5,697 bases of DNA from an uncultured Caulobacter sp. (GTDB lineage Bacteria; Pseudomonadota; Alphaproteobacteria; Caulobacterales; Caulobacteraceae), in the NCBI RefSeq assembly GCF_937900395.1, contig NZ_CALCDX010000200.1:1-5697 (forward strand), given 5' to 3'. The notes beneath the pieces are model-generated. The model saw only the letters and a list, made by a program, of their open reading frames with translations, was not told where the DNA came from and ran no database searches. The position numbers and the translations under genes are program-made. Below, in pieces: positions 1-5,697 of the stretch (position 1 is the stretch's first letter; every line of letters starts with the position of its first letter).

Positions 1-1394
1 ACATTCAGCAGCAGGAACTCCCGCTCCCACGGGCTGATCGTGCGCATGAAGGTCTCGTACTCGGCCTGCTTCACGCGGTCATAGGCGGCGCAGAAGGTGG
101 GCCCCAGGATGTCGACCAGGGGCTGGCAGGCCTCGAACAGCTTCAGCGATTCCGACAGGCTGCGCGGCAACTCCACGCCCCGGACGCTGGCGTCGGTGGC
201 GACCGGCTCGGCGGGCTTGAGGCCCTGGACCATGCCCAGATACCCTGCCGCCAGCGAGGCCGCGATCGCCAGGTACGGATTGGCGTCCGACGAGGGGATG
301 CGGTTCTCCAGGCGCCGGTTGGCCGGATCCGACGGCGGCACGCGCAAGCCGCAGGTGCGGTTGTCGTAGCCCCACTGGGTGTTGACCGGCGCGCCGGAGT
401 CCCGCGCGATCCGGCGGTAGCTATTCACGTACGGCGCCAGGATCGCCATGATCGCCGGCAGGAAGGTCTGCTGGCCGGCGATGAAGCCGTGGAACAGGTC
501 GGTCTCCTCGCCCTTCTCGTCCGAGAACAGGTTGCGGCCCTTCTTGTCGACGATCGACTGGTGGATGTGCATGGCGCTGCCAGGCTCGGACGCCATCGGC
601 TTGGCCATGAAGGTCGCGTAGATCTCGTGCTCCAGCGCCACCTCGCGGATGGTGCGCTTCATCATGAAGACCTGGTCGGCCAGCTCCAGCGGATGGCCGT
701 GCCGCAGGTTGATCTCCATCTGCGCCACGCCGCTCTCGTGGATCAGGGTGTCGATTTCCAGGCCCTGGCGCTCGGAATATTCGTACATGTCCTCGAACAG
801 GGCGTCGAACTCGTTGACCGCGCTGATCGAATAGCCCTGGCGGCCGGTCTCCGGACGGCCCGAACGGCCGATGGGCGGCTTGAGCGGATAGTCCGGGTCG
901 GTGTTGCGGTCGACGAGATAGAACTCGATCTCCGGCGCGACGATCGGATTCCAGCCCTTCTCGTCGTAGAGCGCCAACACCCGCCGCAGCACCTGGCGGG
1001 GCGCCTCCTCGACGGGGCGGCCGTCGGGGTGGAAGGCGTCGTGGATCACCTGGGCCGTCGGGTCCTGGGCCCACGGCACGGCGGCCAAGGTCGCGAAGTC
1101 CGGGGTCAGGAAGATGTCGGTGTCGGACTGCACCGCGTTCACCGCTCCCTCGAACTCGGGGAAGTCGCCGGTGATGGTCTGGTAGAACACCGCCAGCGGC
1201 AGGTTCATCGACGGCGTGCCGAGGAACTTGCGCACCGGCATGATCTTGCCGCGCGCCACGCCGGCCAGATCGGGCACCACGCACTCGATCTCCTCGATGC
1301 TCTGGCGCGCGAACCAGGCCCCCGCCTCCTCCAGGGTCGAGACGCCCCGGTCCAGGGTGTTCTCGCGCTTGGCCTTGTTGTGCTTGGGCTTCAT
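1..1394 (-). CDS. puuA: Gamma-glutamylpolyamine synthetase, glutamine synthetase family (PuuA/SpuB-like), 3' end cut by window edge
   Basis: A glutamine synthetase superfamily enzyme, expected to ligate glutamate to an amine such as putrescine using ATP in the cytoplasm (first step of the PuuA-PuuD route). The frame stays open for 464 codons to the left edge, ending WEREFLLLN plus a partial Val codon. E. coli PuuA is about 472 residues, so probably only a few residues are missing. Visible motifs: metal/glutamate-site PEIEFYL (E155, E157), QMEINL (E227), GSAMHIHQS (H276, H278), then NSYRRIARDSGAPV, NRTCGLRVP and ENRIPSSDANPYLA (363-376). TFMAKP just before the His motif is also shared with E. 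coli PuuA. The NLYD adenylylation site of housekeeping GlnA is absent, which argues against a nitrogen-assimilatory GlnA. The ATG overlaps the TGA of the aminotransferase gene (ATGA), with a GGAGG 7 nt upstream. The family is secure; the exact amine substrate is inferred from context. Confidence 0.92.
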   Translation of the reverse strand, partial: MKPKHNKAKRENTLDRGVSTLEEAGAWFARQSIEEIECVVPDLAGVARGKIMPVRKFLGTPSMNLPLAVFYQTITGDFPEFEGAVNAVQSDTDIFLTPDFATLAAVPWAQDPTAQVIHDAFHPDGRPVEEAPRQVLRRVLALYDEKGWNPIVAPEIEFYLVDRNTDPDYPLKPPIGRSGRPETGRQGYSISAVNEFDALFEDMYEYSERQGLEIDTLIHESGVAQMEINLRHGHPLELADQVFMMKRTIREVALEHEIYATFMAKPMASEPGSAMHIHQSIVDKKGRNLFSDEKGEETDLFHGFIAGQQTFLPAIMAILAPYVNSYRRIARDSGAPVNTQWGYDNRTCGLRVPPSDPANRRLENRIPSSDANPYLAIAASLAAGYLGMVQGLKPAEPVATDASVRGVELPRSLSESLKLFEACQPLVDILGPTFCAAYDRVKQAEYETFMRTISPWEREFLLLN

Positions 1395-2794
1395 GACACC
1401 GCCTCCGGTTTCAGCGCGCGGAGGATGGGCTCGGCTTCGGTCAGGGACTTTTCGATGATCCCGACCAGCTCGTCGATCTCGGCGTGGGTGATGATCAGCG
1501 GCGGGCAGCAGACGATGCTGTCGCGGATGGCGCGGACCATCAGGCCGTTCTTGATGCAGATGTCGCGAACGATCGGCCCCGCCTCGCCTTCCTTGTCCAG
1601 GAAGCGATGGTTGGTCCCCTTCTCGCGGACGATCTCGACCGCCCCGATCAGGCCCAGCGAGCGGGTCTCGCCGACCAGCGGGTGGTCGTTCAGCCGCGCC
1701 AGCGCCTTGGCGAGATAGGGCCCGGCGTCGTCGCGGGCGCGCTCGACCAGGCCCTCGCGCTCGAGGATCTCGATGTTCTTCAGCGCCACGGCCGCGCAGG
1801 TCGGGTGGCCCGAATAGGTGAAGCCGTGGATGAAGTCGCCGCCCTTCTCGCGCAGCTCGGCGACGATGTGGCCGGCCACGCCCACCGCCGAGATCGGCAG
1901 GTAGCCGGACGACAGGCCCTTGGCCATCGCGATCAGGTCCGGCTTGATGCCGTAGTGCTGGTGGCCGAACCACTGGCCCAGCCGCCCAAAGCCGCAGATC
2001 ACCTCGTCGCAGACCAGCAGGATGCCGTACTTGCGGCAGAGCGCTTCCACCGCCGGCCAATAGCCGTCCGGCGGGATGATCACCCCGCCCGCCCCCTGCA
2101 CCGGCTCGCCGATGAAGGCCGCGACGTTCTCGGGCCCGACCTCGAGGATCTTGTCCTCGATCTCCTTCACCGCGCGATCGCGGAAGGCGGCCGGATCCTC
2201 GCCGAAGCCGTCGCCGAATTGATAGGGCTGCATCACGTGGTGGACGCCGGGGATCGGCAGGTCGCCCTGCACATGCATGTGCTTCATGCCGCCCAGCGAG
2301 ACGCCGGCCACGGTCGAGCCGTGATAGGCGTTCCAGCGGCTGATGAAGGCTGTGCGGCTGGGCTGGCCCTTCAGCTTCCAGTAGTGGCGGACCAGGCGGA
2401 ACACCGTGTCGTTTGCCTCCGACCCCGACGAGTTGAAGAACACGTGGGTCAGATGACCGCCCATCTTCTCGGCGATCTTGGCCGCCAGCTTCACGGTCGG
2501 CGGCGTCGTCGTCTTGAAGAAGGTGTTGTAGTACGGCAGCTCCAGCATCTGGTCGTAGGCCGCCTCGGCCAGCTCGGTGCGCCCATAGCCGACATTGACG
2601 CACCACAGGCCCGCCATGCCGTCGAGGATGCGGTGGCCGTCGCCGTCGGTGATGTAGCAGCCGTCGGCCCGGGTCACGATCCGGCTGCCGCCAAGTTCGA
2701 AGATCACCTTGTGGTCGGCCTGGGCCGGCAGGTGGTGGGCGAGGTCGAGACGCTTGAGCTCGGCGACGTCGTGGTTACGGATGGGGACGGTCAT
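1391..2794 (-). CDS. spuC: Class III PLP-dependent aminotransferase, SpuC-like (putrescine:pyruvate aminotransferase type)
   Basis: A 467-residue fold-type I aminotransferase that likely moves an amino group from putrescine or a related omega-amine to pyruvate, giving 4-aminobutanal and alanine. Visible active-site features: GSEAND (124-129, phosphate cup), W154 and YHG (157-159, ring stacking), GEP (E230), DEV (D263, pyridine nitrogen), AMAKGLSSGY with the Schiff-base lysine K292, and FTYSGHPTC (325-333). The early block GMAGLWCVNVGYG (59-71) is typical of the SpuC/omega-transaminase branch. The frame is open upstream to about 3229, but that part lies over the hydrolase gene in another frame. 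The ATG at 2794 is chosen because it overlaps the hydrolase TGA and has AGGAG 7 nt upstream. It sits between hydrolase and synthetase genes of polyamine catabolism, supporting a polyamine substrate. Related class III enzymes act on GABA, beta-alanine or other amines, so specificity is inferred. Confidence 0.9.
   Translation of the reverse strand: MTVPIRNHDVAELKRLDLAHHLPAQADHKVIFELGGSRIVTRADGCYITDGDGHRILDGMAGLWCVNVGYGRTELAEAAYDQMLELPYYNTFFKTTTPPTVKLAAKIAEKMGGHLTHVFFNSSGSEANDTVFRLVRHYWKLKGQPSRTAFISRWNAYHGSTVAGVSLGGMKHMHVQGDLPIPGVHHVMQPYQFGDGFGEDPAAFRDRAVKEIEDKILEVGPENVAAFIGEPVQGAGGVIIPPDGYWPAVEALCRKYGILLVCDEVICGFGRLGQWFGHQHYGIKPDLIAMAKGLSSGYLPISAVGVAGHIVAELREKGGDFIHGFTYSGHPTCAAVALKNIEILEREGLVERARDDAGPYLAKALARLNDHPLVGETRSLGLIGAVEIVREKGTNHRFLDKEGEAGPIVRDICIKNGLMVRAIRDSIVCCPPLIITHAEIDELVGIIEKSLTEAEPILRALKPEAVS
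1402..1406 (-). promoter_or_regulatory. Shine-Dalgarno site for puuA, inside the end of spuC
   Basis: GGAGG on the minus strand with a 7-nt spacer to the ATG at 1394, inside the last codons of the aminotransferase gene. It repeats the same coupling arrangement as the preceding gene junction. Confidence 0.75.
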
Positions 2795-3564
2795 ACTGAG
2801 GCTCCTGGGGTATCGACGATGAGCGGCGCGCCTCTGAGGGCGCGTCCGAAGATTTCGAAGAAGATCTGCGATTGCCGGTTCTGCGCCGGCTTCCATTCGG
2901 GGTGCCACTGCACGGCCAGCACGGGCGCGCCGTTGACGGTGGCGGAGAAGCCCTCGACCACGCCGTCCGGCGCGCGGGCTTCCACGGCGAGGCCTTCGCC
3001 GAGCCGATCGACGCCCTGGTAGTGGACCGAATTGACCACCGCCGCCTCGGCGCCGAACGCGCGGGCCAGCACGCCGCCGGGGGTCAGGGCCACGTCGTGG
3101 GTGTGGTCGAACATGCCGTTGAAGTCGACGTCGTCCGGCGCGTGGTGGGCGATCAGGTCGGGGTTGGCCGCCATGTCCCGCCGCAGCGTCCCGCCGAACG
3201 CGACATTGATCTCCTGGAAGCCGCGGCAAATGCCGAACACCGGCTTGCCCAGGTCCAGCATGGCCTTGATCAGGTCGGCGGTCATGCCGTCGCGCGCCGC
3301 GTCGAACGGGCCCGGCGCGTCGCCTATCTCCTCGCCATAGAGGGCCGGGTCGAGGTTCGAGGGGCTGCCGGTCAGCATCAGCCCGTCCAGCCGCCCGACG
3401 ACCTCGGCCGCCCGCATCCGCCCCGGCAGCGACGGGACCAGCAGGGCCGCCACATCGCCATAGGCCATCGTCGCCTCGACATAGCGGCTCATCACCGCCT
3501 GGGCCGGCTCGACCCCGACGGTGCGCGTGCAGCAGATGATCCCGGCGACGGGGCGAGCGGTCAT
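2791..3564 (-). CDS. puuD: Gamma-glutamyl-gamma-aminobutyrate hydrolase, class I glutamine amidotransferase fold (PuuD/SpuA-like)
   Basis: A 257-residue stand-alone peptidase C26 protein (E. coli PuuD is 254). It is expected to hydrolyse the gamma-glutamyl bond of gamma-Glu-GABA or a related conjugate, releasing GABA and glutamate in the cytoplasm. The catalytic triad is visible: nucleophile C113 in GICRGFQEINVAFGG, with H221 and E223 in VQWHPEW. Other PuuD-type blocks are LTGSPSN (64-70), LYGEE (75-79), VNSVHYQG (177-184) and VEARAPDGVVEG (194-205). There is no synthetase domain, so it is not a biosynthetic amidotransferase. The ATG at 3564 has GGAG 7 nt upstream. The gene ends in an ATGA overlap with the aminotransferase, suggesting translational coupling. 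It follows the transporter ATPase gene after 158 nt of repeat-containing spacer, so it may be the first gene of a catabolic sub-operon or be read through from the transporter genes. Confidence 0.92.
   Translation of the reverse strand: MTARPVAGIICCTRTVGVEPAQAVMSRYVEATMAYGDVAALLVPSLPGRMRAAEVVGRLDGLMLTGSPSNLDPALYGEEIGDAPGPFDAARDGMTADLIKAMLDLGKPVFGICRGFQEINVAFGGTLRRDMAANPDLIAHHAPDDVDFNGMFDHTHDVALTPGGVLARAFGAEAAVVNSVHYQGVDRLGEGLAVEARAPDGVVEGFSATVNGAPVLAVQWHPEWKPAQNRQSQIFFEIFGRALRGAPLIVDTPGASV
2802..2806 (-). promoter_or_regulatory. Shine-Dalgarno site for the aminotransferase, inside the end of puuD
   Basis: AGGAG on the minus strand with a 7-nt spacer to the ATG at 2794. It lies within the last codons of the hydrolase gene and supports this start over in-frame starts further upstream. 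The ATGA overlap suggests terminating ribosomes re-initiate here. Confidence 0.75.
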
Positions 3565-3571
3565 CCTAGAT

Positions 3572-3575
3572 CTCC
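3572..3575 (-). promoter_or_regulatory. Shine-Dalgarno site for puuD
   Basis: GGAG on the minus strand with a 7-nt spacer to the ATG at 3564. It lies just downstream, in transcription direction, of the left palindromic unit (3581-3598), so a hairpin there would sit 5 nt from the site. Confidence 0.6.
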
Positions 3576-3578
3576 GAT

Positions 3579-3700
3579 TTCCCCGGCGAATGCCGGGGCC
3601 CAGATCGAAGGCGCCATACTCTGACGGGCGGGCGCATCAAGTAAGCGCGACCTCGTCGGGCGCTCTGGCTGAATCTGGGTCCCGGCGCTCGCCGGGAAGG
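3579..3700. repeat. Diverged inverted pair of palindromic (REP-like) units
   Basis: The left unit has stem CCCCGGC-gaat-GCCGGGG at 3581-3598 followed by CCCAGAT. The right unit, inverted, has TCCCGGC-gctc-GCCGGGA at 3680-3697 preceded by ATCTGGG. Over about 30 nt the left unit and the reverse complement of the right unit agree at roughly 23 positions. The pair fills most of the 158-nt gap between the ATPase stop and the hydrolase start. It shares the plan of the repeat pair near 4870-4970 (stem, 4-nt loop, ACCCA-like tail), but its stem is CCCGGC rather than CCCCGC and its arms have diverged. It may stabilise the 3' end of the transporter mRNA or reduce read-through. There is no U-tract. Confidence 0.75.
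3613..3640 (-). promoter_or_regulatory. Weak promoter-like sequence upstream of puuD
   Basis: On the minus strand TTGATG (3640-3635) is followed after 16 nt by TATGGC (3618-3613), about 50 nt before the hydrolase start and between the two palindromic repeat units. The -10 match is poor, and such matches are common by chance in a spacer. It is listed only because an internal promoter here would separate catabolic genes from transporter genes. Confidence 0.2.
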
Positions 3701-3722
3701 TCGGGTTGTGGCTAAGCATGGG

Positions 3723-4850
3723 TCACGACAGAAGCACCGCCGGCGAGCAGGCGTGCCAGCACAGCCACACCGTCTCGCCCAGCTTGAAGTCTTCCTGGTC
3801 CCAGCGGGTCAGGTTCGAGCGCTGGACCTTCACGCGCCTTCCTCCGGCGATCTCCACCTCGTAGGTCGAGGAGCCGCCCAGATAGGCCTCGTGCTTGATG
3901 ACGCCCGCCACCGCGTTGAAGCCTTTCGGGCAATCGCCCAGGTTCGGCGGCTCGTCGCCCTCCTTCTTGTGCAGCTCGATCTTCTCGGGGCGGATCGCGG
4001 CCCAGGCCGTCCCGCCGCGCGGGCCGGTGACGCCGTGGTCCAGGAAGATGTCGACCGGCAGGTCCGGCGACTTGATCACCGCGTGGCTGGGCTCGTCGAC
4101 CGCCAGCACGCCCTCGAACAGGTTCACCTGGCCGATGAAGTCGGCGACGAAGCGGCTGTTGGGGAACTCGTAGAGGTCGCTGGGCGTGGCCACCTGCTGC
4201 AGCACGCCCTTGCTCATCACCGCGCAGCGCGAGGCGAGCGCGAGCGCCTCGTCCTGGTCGTGGGTGACCATGATGAAGGTGATCCCGACCTTCTCCTGCA
4301 GGGTGCAGAGCTCGGTGCGCATCTGCTCGCGCAGCTTGGCGTCCAGGGCCGACAGCGGCTCGTCCAGCAGCAGCACCCGCGGCCGCTTGACCAGGGCGCG
4401 GGCGAGCGCCACGCGCTGACGCTGGCCGCCGGACAGCTGGTCGGGCTTGCGCTCGCCCAGGCCGCCCAGCTGCACCAGTTCCAGCGCCTCGGACACGCGC
4501 TGGTCGCGCTCGGCCTTGGGCACGCGGTCGACCTTCAGGCCGTAGGCGACGTTGTCGGCCACGGTCATGTGCGGAAACACCGCGTAGGACTGGAACACCA
4601 TGTTCACCGGCCGCTTGTTCGGCGGCACGTTCACGATGTCCTGGCCGTCGATCAGGATCCGCCCCTCGGTCGGCGTCTCGAAGCCGGCCAGCATCCGCAA
4701 CAGGGTGGTCTTGCCGCAGCCGGACGGCCCCAGCAGCGCGAAGAACTCGCCCTCGTTGACGGTCAGGGTGACGTTGTCGACCGCGGCTAGTTTGCCGAAC
4801 CGCTTGGTGACGTTCTCGAAGGTGATGATGGGTTTTGGCTCAGCGCTCAC
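3723..4850 (-). CDS. potG: Polyamine ABC transporter ATP-binding protein (PotG/SpuF-like)
   Basis: The ATPase of a spermidine/putrescine importer, acting as a dimer on the inner face of the membrane. With a GTG start at 4850 it is 375 residues (E. coli PotG is 377). In order: Walker A GPSGCGKTT (41-49), Q-loop Q86 in VFQSYAVFPHM, signature LSGGQRQR (138-145), Walker B VLLLDE (158-163), D-loop SALD, and H-loop H196 in VTHDQDEA. A C-terminal TOBE region includes VNLFEGVL, AIRPEKIEL, KHEAYLGGSSTYEVEI and a final WLCW...AVLLS. These tail blocks resemble PotG more than sugar or phosphate importers. The frame also has a GTG at 4868, but AGGGGG lies 6 nt before the GTG at 4850, and the upstream GTG would draw its leader from the repeat hairpin. 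The downstream half of its transporter set, a permease, lies just upstream in transcription. The substrate is inferred from family and neighbours. Confidence 0.93.
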   Translation of the reverse strand: MSAEPKPIITFENVTKRFGKLAAVDNVTLTVNEGEFFALLGPSGCGKTTLLRMLAGFETPTEGRILIDGQDIVNVPPNKRPVNMVFQSYAVFPHMTVADNVAYGLKVDRVPKAERDQRVSEALELVQLGGLGERKPDQLSGGQRQRVALARALVKRPRVLLLDEPLSALDAKLREQMRTELCTLQEKVGITFIMVTHDQDEALALASRCAVMSKGVLQQVATPSDLYEFPNSRFVADFIGQVNLFEGVLAVDEPSHAVIKSPDLPVDIFLDHGVTGPRGGTAWAAIRPEKIELHKKEGDEPPNLGDCPKGFNAVAGVIKHEAYLGGSSTYEVEIAGGRRVKVQRSNLTRWDQEDFKLGETVWLCWHACSPAVLLS

Positions 4851-4856
4851 CTTCGG

Positions 4857-4862
4857 CCCCCT
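4857..4862 (-). promoter_or_regulatory. Shine-Dalgarno site that decides the potG start
   Basis: On the minus strand AGGGGG lies 6 nt before the GTG at 4850. The in-frame GTG at 4868 has only the repeat hairpin upstream of it and no comparable site, so the downstream GTG is preferred. Confidence 0.7.
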
Positions 4863-4868
4863 TATCAC

Positions 4869-4970
4869 CGCTCATCCCCGCGAAAGCGGGGACCCAAGCG
4901 GCCTTGCCAGTTCGAATGCCGAGCAAAGCCACCAGCTCGGCTTGGGTCCCCGCTTTCGCGGGGATGAGCG
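4869..4970. repeat. Perfect 31-bp inverted repeat of palindromic (REP/REPIN-like) units
   Basis: Two identical 31-nt arms in opposite orientation occupy 4869-4899 and 4940-4970, separated by 40 nt. Each arm contains its own small palindrome, CCCCGC-GAAA-GCGGGG (4876-4891 in the left arm), followed by the tail ACCCAAGC. The RNA could fold either as one 31-bp hairpin with a 40-nt loop or as two short hairpins. It fills the gap between the permease stop and the ATPase gene and ends 6 nt from the ATPase Shine-Dalgarno site. Neither side has a U-run, so it does not look like a classical intrinsic terminator. The symmetry and the nested palindromes fit the REP doublet class spread by RAYT transposases, but no transposase is in view and membership of that class is inference. 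Confidence 0.85.
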
Positions 4971-4985
4971 AATTGAGGGAAATGC

Positions 4986-5697
4986 TCATTGCTTTTCGCC
5001 CCCATGACCCGCCGTCGCGGCGGGGTCGCCTTGCAGTTTCAGCGCCGCCGCGGTCAGCAGCACGGTCAGCACGATCAGCACCGTCGAGGCCGCGTTGACC
5101 TCGGGCGTCACCGAGAAGCGGACCATCGAATAGACCTTCACCGGGAAGGTCACCGTGTCGGGGCCGGCGGTGAAGAAGGTGATGACGAAGTCGTCCAGGC
5201 TCAGCGTGAAGGCCAAGAGCGCGCCGGCCACCAGCGACGGGGCCATGTGCGGCAGGATCACGTCCTTGATGGTGCGGAACTCACCGGCCCCCAGGTCACG
5301 GGCGGCCTCCTCCATCTCGCGGTTGAAGCTGGCCATGCGGGCCCGCACGACCACCGCCACGAACGGGAACGAGAACGAGACGTGGGCGATGATGATCGCG
5401 CCCAGGTTCAGCGGCCACGGCAGGCCCTGCGGCCAGGGCATGACCTTGGCGAAGAACACCAGCATGGCGACGCCCATGCAGATCTCGGGCACCACGATCG
5501 GCAGGGCCAGGGCCCCGTCGAGCGCCGTCTTGCCCGGGAAGCGGAAGCGCCACAAAACGAGCGCCGCCAGAGCGCCGATGACCAGGCTGATCACGGTCGA
5601 GACCGCCGCGATCGTCAGGCTGTTGGCGAAGGCCTCCAGCAGGGCGGAGTCGTTGAACAGCTTCTCGTAATATTTGAGCGTGAAGCCCTTCCAGACG
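4986..5697 (-). CDS. potI: Polyamine ABC transporter permease, PotI/PotC/SpuH-like, 5' end cut by window edge
   Basis: A BPD_transp_1-family inner-membrane permease that forms half of the importer channel. 236 residues are visible. The start lies beyond the right edge, and about 30-50 residues with the first membrane segment are probably missing (PotI is about 281). The visible part begins VWKGFTLKYYEKLF, the conserved periplasmic stretch before the second helix. Five hydrophobic segments follow at about 26-49, 58-83, 98-118, 154-175 and 208-228. The EAA loop that docks on the ATPase is clear: EEAARDLGAGEF...VILP (129-149). SLDDFVITFF (166-175) is typical of the PotC/PotI/YdcV class of polyamine permeases. 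A methionine-type start at 5594 (GTG) is not the true start, because homology continues upstream of it. The gene ends 15 nt before the inverted repeat that separates it from the ATPase gene. PotI versus PotC naming is not certain. Confidence 0.92.
   Translation of the reverse strand, partial: VWKGFTLKYYEKLFNDSALLEAFANSLTIAAVSTVISLVIGALAALVLWRFRFPGKTALDGALALPIVVPEICMGVAMLVFFAKVMPWPQGLPWPLNLGAIIIAHVSFSFPFVAVVVRARMASFNREMEEAARDLGAGEFRTIKDVILPHMAPSLVAGALLAFTLSLDDFVITFFTAGPDTVTFPVKVYSMVRFSVTPEVNAASTVLIVLTVLLTAAALKLQGDPAATAGHGGEKQ

Noticed and set aside
421..1284. Minus-strand open frame of 287 codons inside the synthetase gene
   Set aside because: It is in a different frame from the synthetase, whose own frame is open from 1394 to the window edge and carries all the expected motifs.
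489..1718. Long plus-strand open frame of 409 codons opposite the synthetase and aminotransferase genes
   Set aside because: It lies antisense to genes with clear family motifs. Its product is low-complexity and rich in Arg, His, Val and Leu, as expected for the opposite strand of GC-rich coding DNA.
1484..3022. Plus-strand open frame of 512 codons opposite the aminotransferase and hydrolase genes
   Set aside because: It has no recognisable domain, spans two real genes on the other strand, and has the same shadow composition.
1391..3229. A longer, 612-residue form of the aminotransferase with an N-terminal extension
   Set aside because: The extra 145 residues are Arg/Gly/Pro-rich out-of-frame reading of the hydrolase gene. 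The ATG at 2794 has a good ribosome-binding site and matches the family's usual length.
3708..4790. Plus-strand open frame of 360 codons opposite the transporter ATPase gene
   Set aside because: It is antisense to a complete ABC ATPase with all motifs, and its product is repetitive in Gln, His, Leu and Val with no domain.
4869..4970. Insertion sequence or intrinsic terminator
   Set aside because: Only 40 nt lie between the arms, with no transposase frame and no clear target duplication at the borders (CAC versus AAT). No run of T follows the hairpin in the direction of transcription.
1..5697. tRNA, rRNA, CRISPR array, riboswitch or phage elements
   Set aside because: Almost all bases are accounted for by the five genes. 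The two gaps of 117 and 158 nt hold only inverted palindromic repeats and ribosome-binding sites, with no spaced direct repeats and no tRNA-like folds recognised.

Overview
The window is GC-rich and nearly all coding. All five real genes lie on the minus strand, so transcription runs from the right edge to the left edge. The protein families, the G/C-rich third codon positions, and the small palindromic repeats of the CCCCGCGAAAGCGGGG / CCCGGCGAATGCCGGG type suggest an alphaproteobacterium, most likely of the Caulobacter/Phenylobacterium group. That assignment is inference from style, not from a marker gene.

Layout in transcription order: (1) the C-terminal five-sixths of a PotI/PotC-type polyamine ABC permease (5697-4986, start beyond the right edge); (2) a 117-nt gap holding a perfect 31-bp inverted repeat; (3) a PotG/SpuF-type transporter ATPase (4850-3723, GTG start preferred over an upstream GTG); (4) a 158-nt gap holding a second, diverged pair of palindromic repeats and a weak promoter-like sequence; (5) a PuuD/SpuA-type class I glutamine-amidotransferase-fold hydrolase (3564-2791); (6) a class III PLP aminotransferase of the SpuC type (2794-1391); (7) a PuuA/SpuB-type gamma-glutamylpolyamine synthetase of the glutamine synthetase superfamily (1394 to the left edge, missing probably only its last few residues). 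The last three genes are joined by 4-base ATGA stop/start overlaps, each with a Shine-Dalgarno site inside the end of the preceding gene.

Taken together this is a polyamine (putrescine-type) uptake and catabolism cluster. The transporter brings polyamine in. It can then be glutamylated (PuuA/SpuB) and later de-glutamylated (PuuD/SpuA), or transaminated directly (SpuC). The gene set matches the Pseudomonas spuABCDEFGH locus in content but not in order: here it is permease, ATPase, hydrolase, aminotransferase, synthetase. The substrate-binding protein and the other permease are not in view and probably lie beyond the right edge. The PuuB-type oxidase and PuuC-type dehydrogenase are also not in view.

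I found no undescribed system. The most interesting non-coding structures are the two inverted pairs of palindromic repeats, one of which abuts the ribosome-binding site of the ATPase gene.
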